The notes under the pieces: generated by a model
What the model was told of the DNA's origin: nothing
The model's input: the letters and a program-made list of their open reading frames with translations, nothing else
The model's database searches: none
In this document: positions 62,178-64,000 of the stretch, in pieces
Numbering within the stretch: position 1 is the first letter of the stretch
Layout: every line of letters begins with the position of its first letter
Program-made: the position numbers and the translations under genes
Origin: Dyadobacter diqingensis
Lineage (GTDB): Bacteria; Bacteroidota; Bacteroidia; Cytophagales; Spirosomataceae
Assembly (NCBI RefSeq): GCF_024220585.1
Contig: NZ_JAMXKF010000004.1
Coordinates: forward strand, 620,001 to 684,000
Direction: 5' to 3'
DNA length: 64,000 nt

Positions 62178-63446
62178 ATGCAGGAAACTCCACCAAACAC
62201 ATTTACAGGCTACCAAAAATTCATCATTGCGATTCTCGCAATAGTACAATTTACGGTCATTTTAGATTTCATGGTGCTCTCTCCCCTGGGCGCCATTTTA
62301 TTGAAAGAATTATCGATCACAACGTCGCAGTTTTCATTGGTGGTTTCAGCTTATGCTTTCAGCGCCGGTGCTGCGGGATTACTGTCAGCTGGCTTCGCCG
62401 ACAAGTTTGACAGAAAAAAGATCCTGCTTTTCTTTTACGTGGGGTTTATTTTCGGCACGCTGCTTTGCGGTATCGCTCCCGACTATGAATTTTTACTGAT
62501 GGCGCGGGTTGTCACCGGTATCTTCGGAGGTGTTATGAGCTCGATCAGTTTTGCCATCATCACGGATTTGTTTGCCATCGAGTTCCGCGGACGCGTCATG
62601 GGATTTGTTCAGATGGCGTTTGCGAGCAGTCAGGTTTTGGGCATTCCATTAGGGCTGTTCCTGGCCAATATGTTTAACTGGCATGCTCCGTTTCAGATGA
62701 TTGTGGGACTGAGCATCGTCGTGGCGATCATGATTTCCATCTATATGAAACCGATCGACGGCCATTTAAAACTACAAAACAAATCCAACGCTTTCCAGCA
62801 CTTAAAGGCGATATTCTCCAATGCAAATTACCTGAAAGCCTTCGCAGCAACAACATTGCTGGCAACAGGCGGCTTTATGCTGATGCCTTTTGGCAGTGCT
62901 TTCGGGGTTCACAATCTGGGAATTAGTATTACCCAGCTTCCCTATCTATACATGGTGACCGGCGTTTGCATGCTTTTTGCGAGCCCGGTGATCGGGAAAC
63001 TCAGTGATAAGATCGGGAAATTTAAAATGTTTATCGTTGGCTCGGTTATCACGTCCATCATGACACTCATCTATTGCAACCTCGGCATCACCCCGCTCTG
63101 GGCGATTATGATCCTGAACGTATTGTTGTTTGTGGGCATTACCGGACGCATGATTTCCGCCAGTGCCCTGATGACGGCCGTTCCGGAGCCACAAGACCGC
63201 GGCGGGTTTATGGGCGTTAATGCGTCCGTGCAGCAAATTGCCGGTGGCGTTGCCTCCATTATCGCCGGACTTATCGTTAAAGAAACAACCTCCGGATACC
63301 TTGACAACTATGGCACCTTGGGCAATGTTGTTGTGCTCGCGGTTTTCCTTACCATCTTTTTAATGTATAACCTGCATAAATATATCTTAACCAAGCAAGG
63401 CCCTCCTGTTACTCCTGTACCCGTTGTAAGCAGCGAAGCCGTTTGA
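62178..63446 (+). CDS. MFS transporter (drug:H+ antiporter-like)
   Basis: 422 aa, twelve hydrophobic helices. VILDFMVLSPLGAILLKELSI (motif D1-like), GFADKFDRKKILLFFY (A-motif loop 2-3), RVVTGIFGGVMSSISFAII (motif B with conserved Arg) and PLGLFLANMFNWHAPFQMIVG (motif C region) mark the DHA1 efflux type. In an operon with the HMA-like protein and next to a TetR regulator, so likely inducible export. The substrate is unknown. Confidence 0.88.
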   Translation: MQETPPNTFTGYQKFIIAILAIVQFTVILDFMVLSPLGAILLKELSITTSQFSLVVSAYAFSAGAAGLLSAGFADKFDRKKILLFFYVGFIFGTLLCGIAPDYEFLLMARVVTGIFGGVMSSISFAIITDLFAIEFRGRVMGFVQMAFASSQVLGIPLGLFLANMFNWHAPFQMIVGLSIVVAIMISIYMKPIDGHLKLQNKSNAFQHLKAIFSNANYLKAFAATTLLATGGFMLMPFGSAFGVHNLGISITQLPYLYMVTGVCMLFASPVIGKLSDKIGKFKMFIVGSVITSIMTLIYCNLGITPLWAIMILNVLLFVGITGRMISASALMTAVPEPQDRGGFMGVNASVQQIAGGVASIIAGLIVKETTSGYLDNYGTLGNVVVLAVFLTIFLMYNLHKYILTKQGPPVTPVPVVSSEAV

Positions 63447-63465
63447 TGATGAATGTAATGACAAA

Positions 63466-63831
63466 ATGAAACTAAATCATATCAACTTAACGGTTCAGGA
63501 TGTGCCTATGGCCAGCACATTTTTTCAAACCTATTTCGAATTTAAGCCGGCCGATTCAAAACCCAATGACAGCCTTTCTGTCTTAACCGGAACCGATGGT
63601 TTCATACTGGTTTTAATGCATGAACGTCTTAATCAAAATGGCAGTACAACTTATCCGGATGCTTTTCACATCGGTTTTTATCTGGATCATGAGGAAGCTG
63701 TACTGGCAAAATTCCAGGAACTGAAAACCGGTGAGATCGACCTGCCTCAGGAACCGCAAAGGATCAGGAAAACATTTGGCTTTTATTTTAACCTTCAAAA
63801 TATCATGATCGAGATTACCACTCCTGTCTGA
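63466..63831 (+). CDS. VOC (glyoxalase/bleomycin-resistance) family protein
   Basis: 121 aa. Starts MKLNHINLTVQDVPMASTFF, the VOC metal-binding first strand and helix, with FKPADSKP and the paired C-terminal halves DAFHIGFYLDHEEAVLAKF and GFYFNLQNIMIEITTP, where His5, His and Glu117 are candidate metal ligands. Lies 20 bp after the MFS gene, probably co-transcribed. Members include lyases, dioxygenases and resistance proteins. Confidence 0.85.
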   Translation: MKLNHINLTVQDVPMASTFFQTYFEFKPADSKPNDSLSVLTGTDGFILVLMHERLNQNGSTTYPDAFHIGFYLDHEEAVLAKFQELKTGEIDLPQEPQRIRKTFGFYFNLQNIMIEITTPV

Positions 63832-63886
63832 TATCGTTGAATGCAGATTAGCATTTTCAACAATTTAATTTTTTTTACAAAAAAAC

Positions 63887-63911
63887 ACCTTCCTTTTGAA
63901 GGTTTTTTTTT
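63887..63911 (+). terminator. Intrinsic terminator after the VOC gene
   Basis: ACCTTC (63887-63892) pairs with GAAGGT (63898-63903), flanked by a run of A and followed by TTTTTTTTG. The remaining 89 bases to the window end contain no gene. Confidence 0.65.
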
Positions 63912-64000
63912 GTTTAAGGCACATTTCCAATTTCAATAATAACCTAATGATCAATTATTTACGAAATTCACATTTTATACTTATTATATTTTTTATACTT

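Overview
The window looks like a chromosomal segment of a Bacteroidota bacterium, most likely order Cytophagales and close to Dyadobacter/Spirosomataceae. The reasons are the gene families (paired DUF4097 proteins behind an ECF sigma factor, long-form HisG, multi-receiver hybrid kinases with CheB/CheR, LytS/LytTR pair, carboxynorspermidine decarboxylase, TPR plus periplasmic-binding fusion beside hemL) and the repeated occurrence of the Bacteroidota -7 promoter element TAnnTTTG. The assignment is inference from protein character; no 16S rRNA, tRNA, insertion sequence, prophage or CRISPR array was seen.

Layout. 1-1415: end of a TetR repressor and its probable target, an NmrA-type reductase, with a palindromic operator between them. 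1799-4913: ECF sigma factor, zinc-finger/HEAT anti-sigma factor and two tandem DUF4097 proteins. 4985-6925: ClC chloride channel. 7057-13827: a tightly packed seven-gene lipid-modification operon with two different cyclopropane-synthase-type methyltransferases, a flavin amine-oxidase-like enzyme, DUF1365, DUF1295, a DUF1475-like protein and an esterase. 13885-21549 (minus): a lipoprotein, then a four-gene signalling operon of two hybrid histidine kinases, CheR and CheB. 21849-26720: DUF3224 protein, GNAT, an AddA/RecB-like helicase whose nuclease motif is degenerate, and a small beta-barrel protein.

26773-32493 (minus): hisS, hisG, hisD and hisC, with a RES/Xre toxin-antitoxin pair carrying its own promoter and operator inserted between hisD and hisC. 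32731-41900: a small basic protein, a membrane protein, a methyltransferase, then glycosyltransferase, hemL, TPR/periplasmic-binding protein, yidC and pyrG. 42194-53435: a 30-codon upstream ORF coupled to a PIG-L deacetylase, nspC, a DEDDh exonuclease overlapping a bestrophin channel gene, a repeat-containing secreted protein, an MFS transporter, a hydrolase, a polytopic membrane protein, a sugar isomerase-like protein and a LytS/LytTR pair (53432-54124).

54374-63831 is the most accessory-looking part. It begins with an unrecognised envelope module: a soluble coiled-coil protein, a two-TM coiled-coil protein, a membrane-anchored Ppx/GppA-fold (ASKHA) protein that probably faces the periplasm, and a polytopic membrane protein whose reading frame is cut by a single in-frame TAG. 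Directly coupled to it is a PD-(D/E)XK-like protein, then a DUF6364/PIN toxin-antitoxin pair with a clear promoter/operator, then an Eco57I/TaqI-type N6-adenine DNA methyltransferase. Together these look like a restriction-modification locus with a toxin-antitoxin module inside it. The window closes with DinB, a TetR regulator with its own operator, a small ferredoxin-fold protein, an MFS exporter and a VOC protein.
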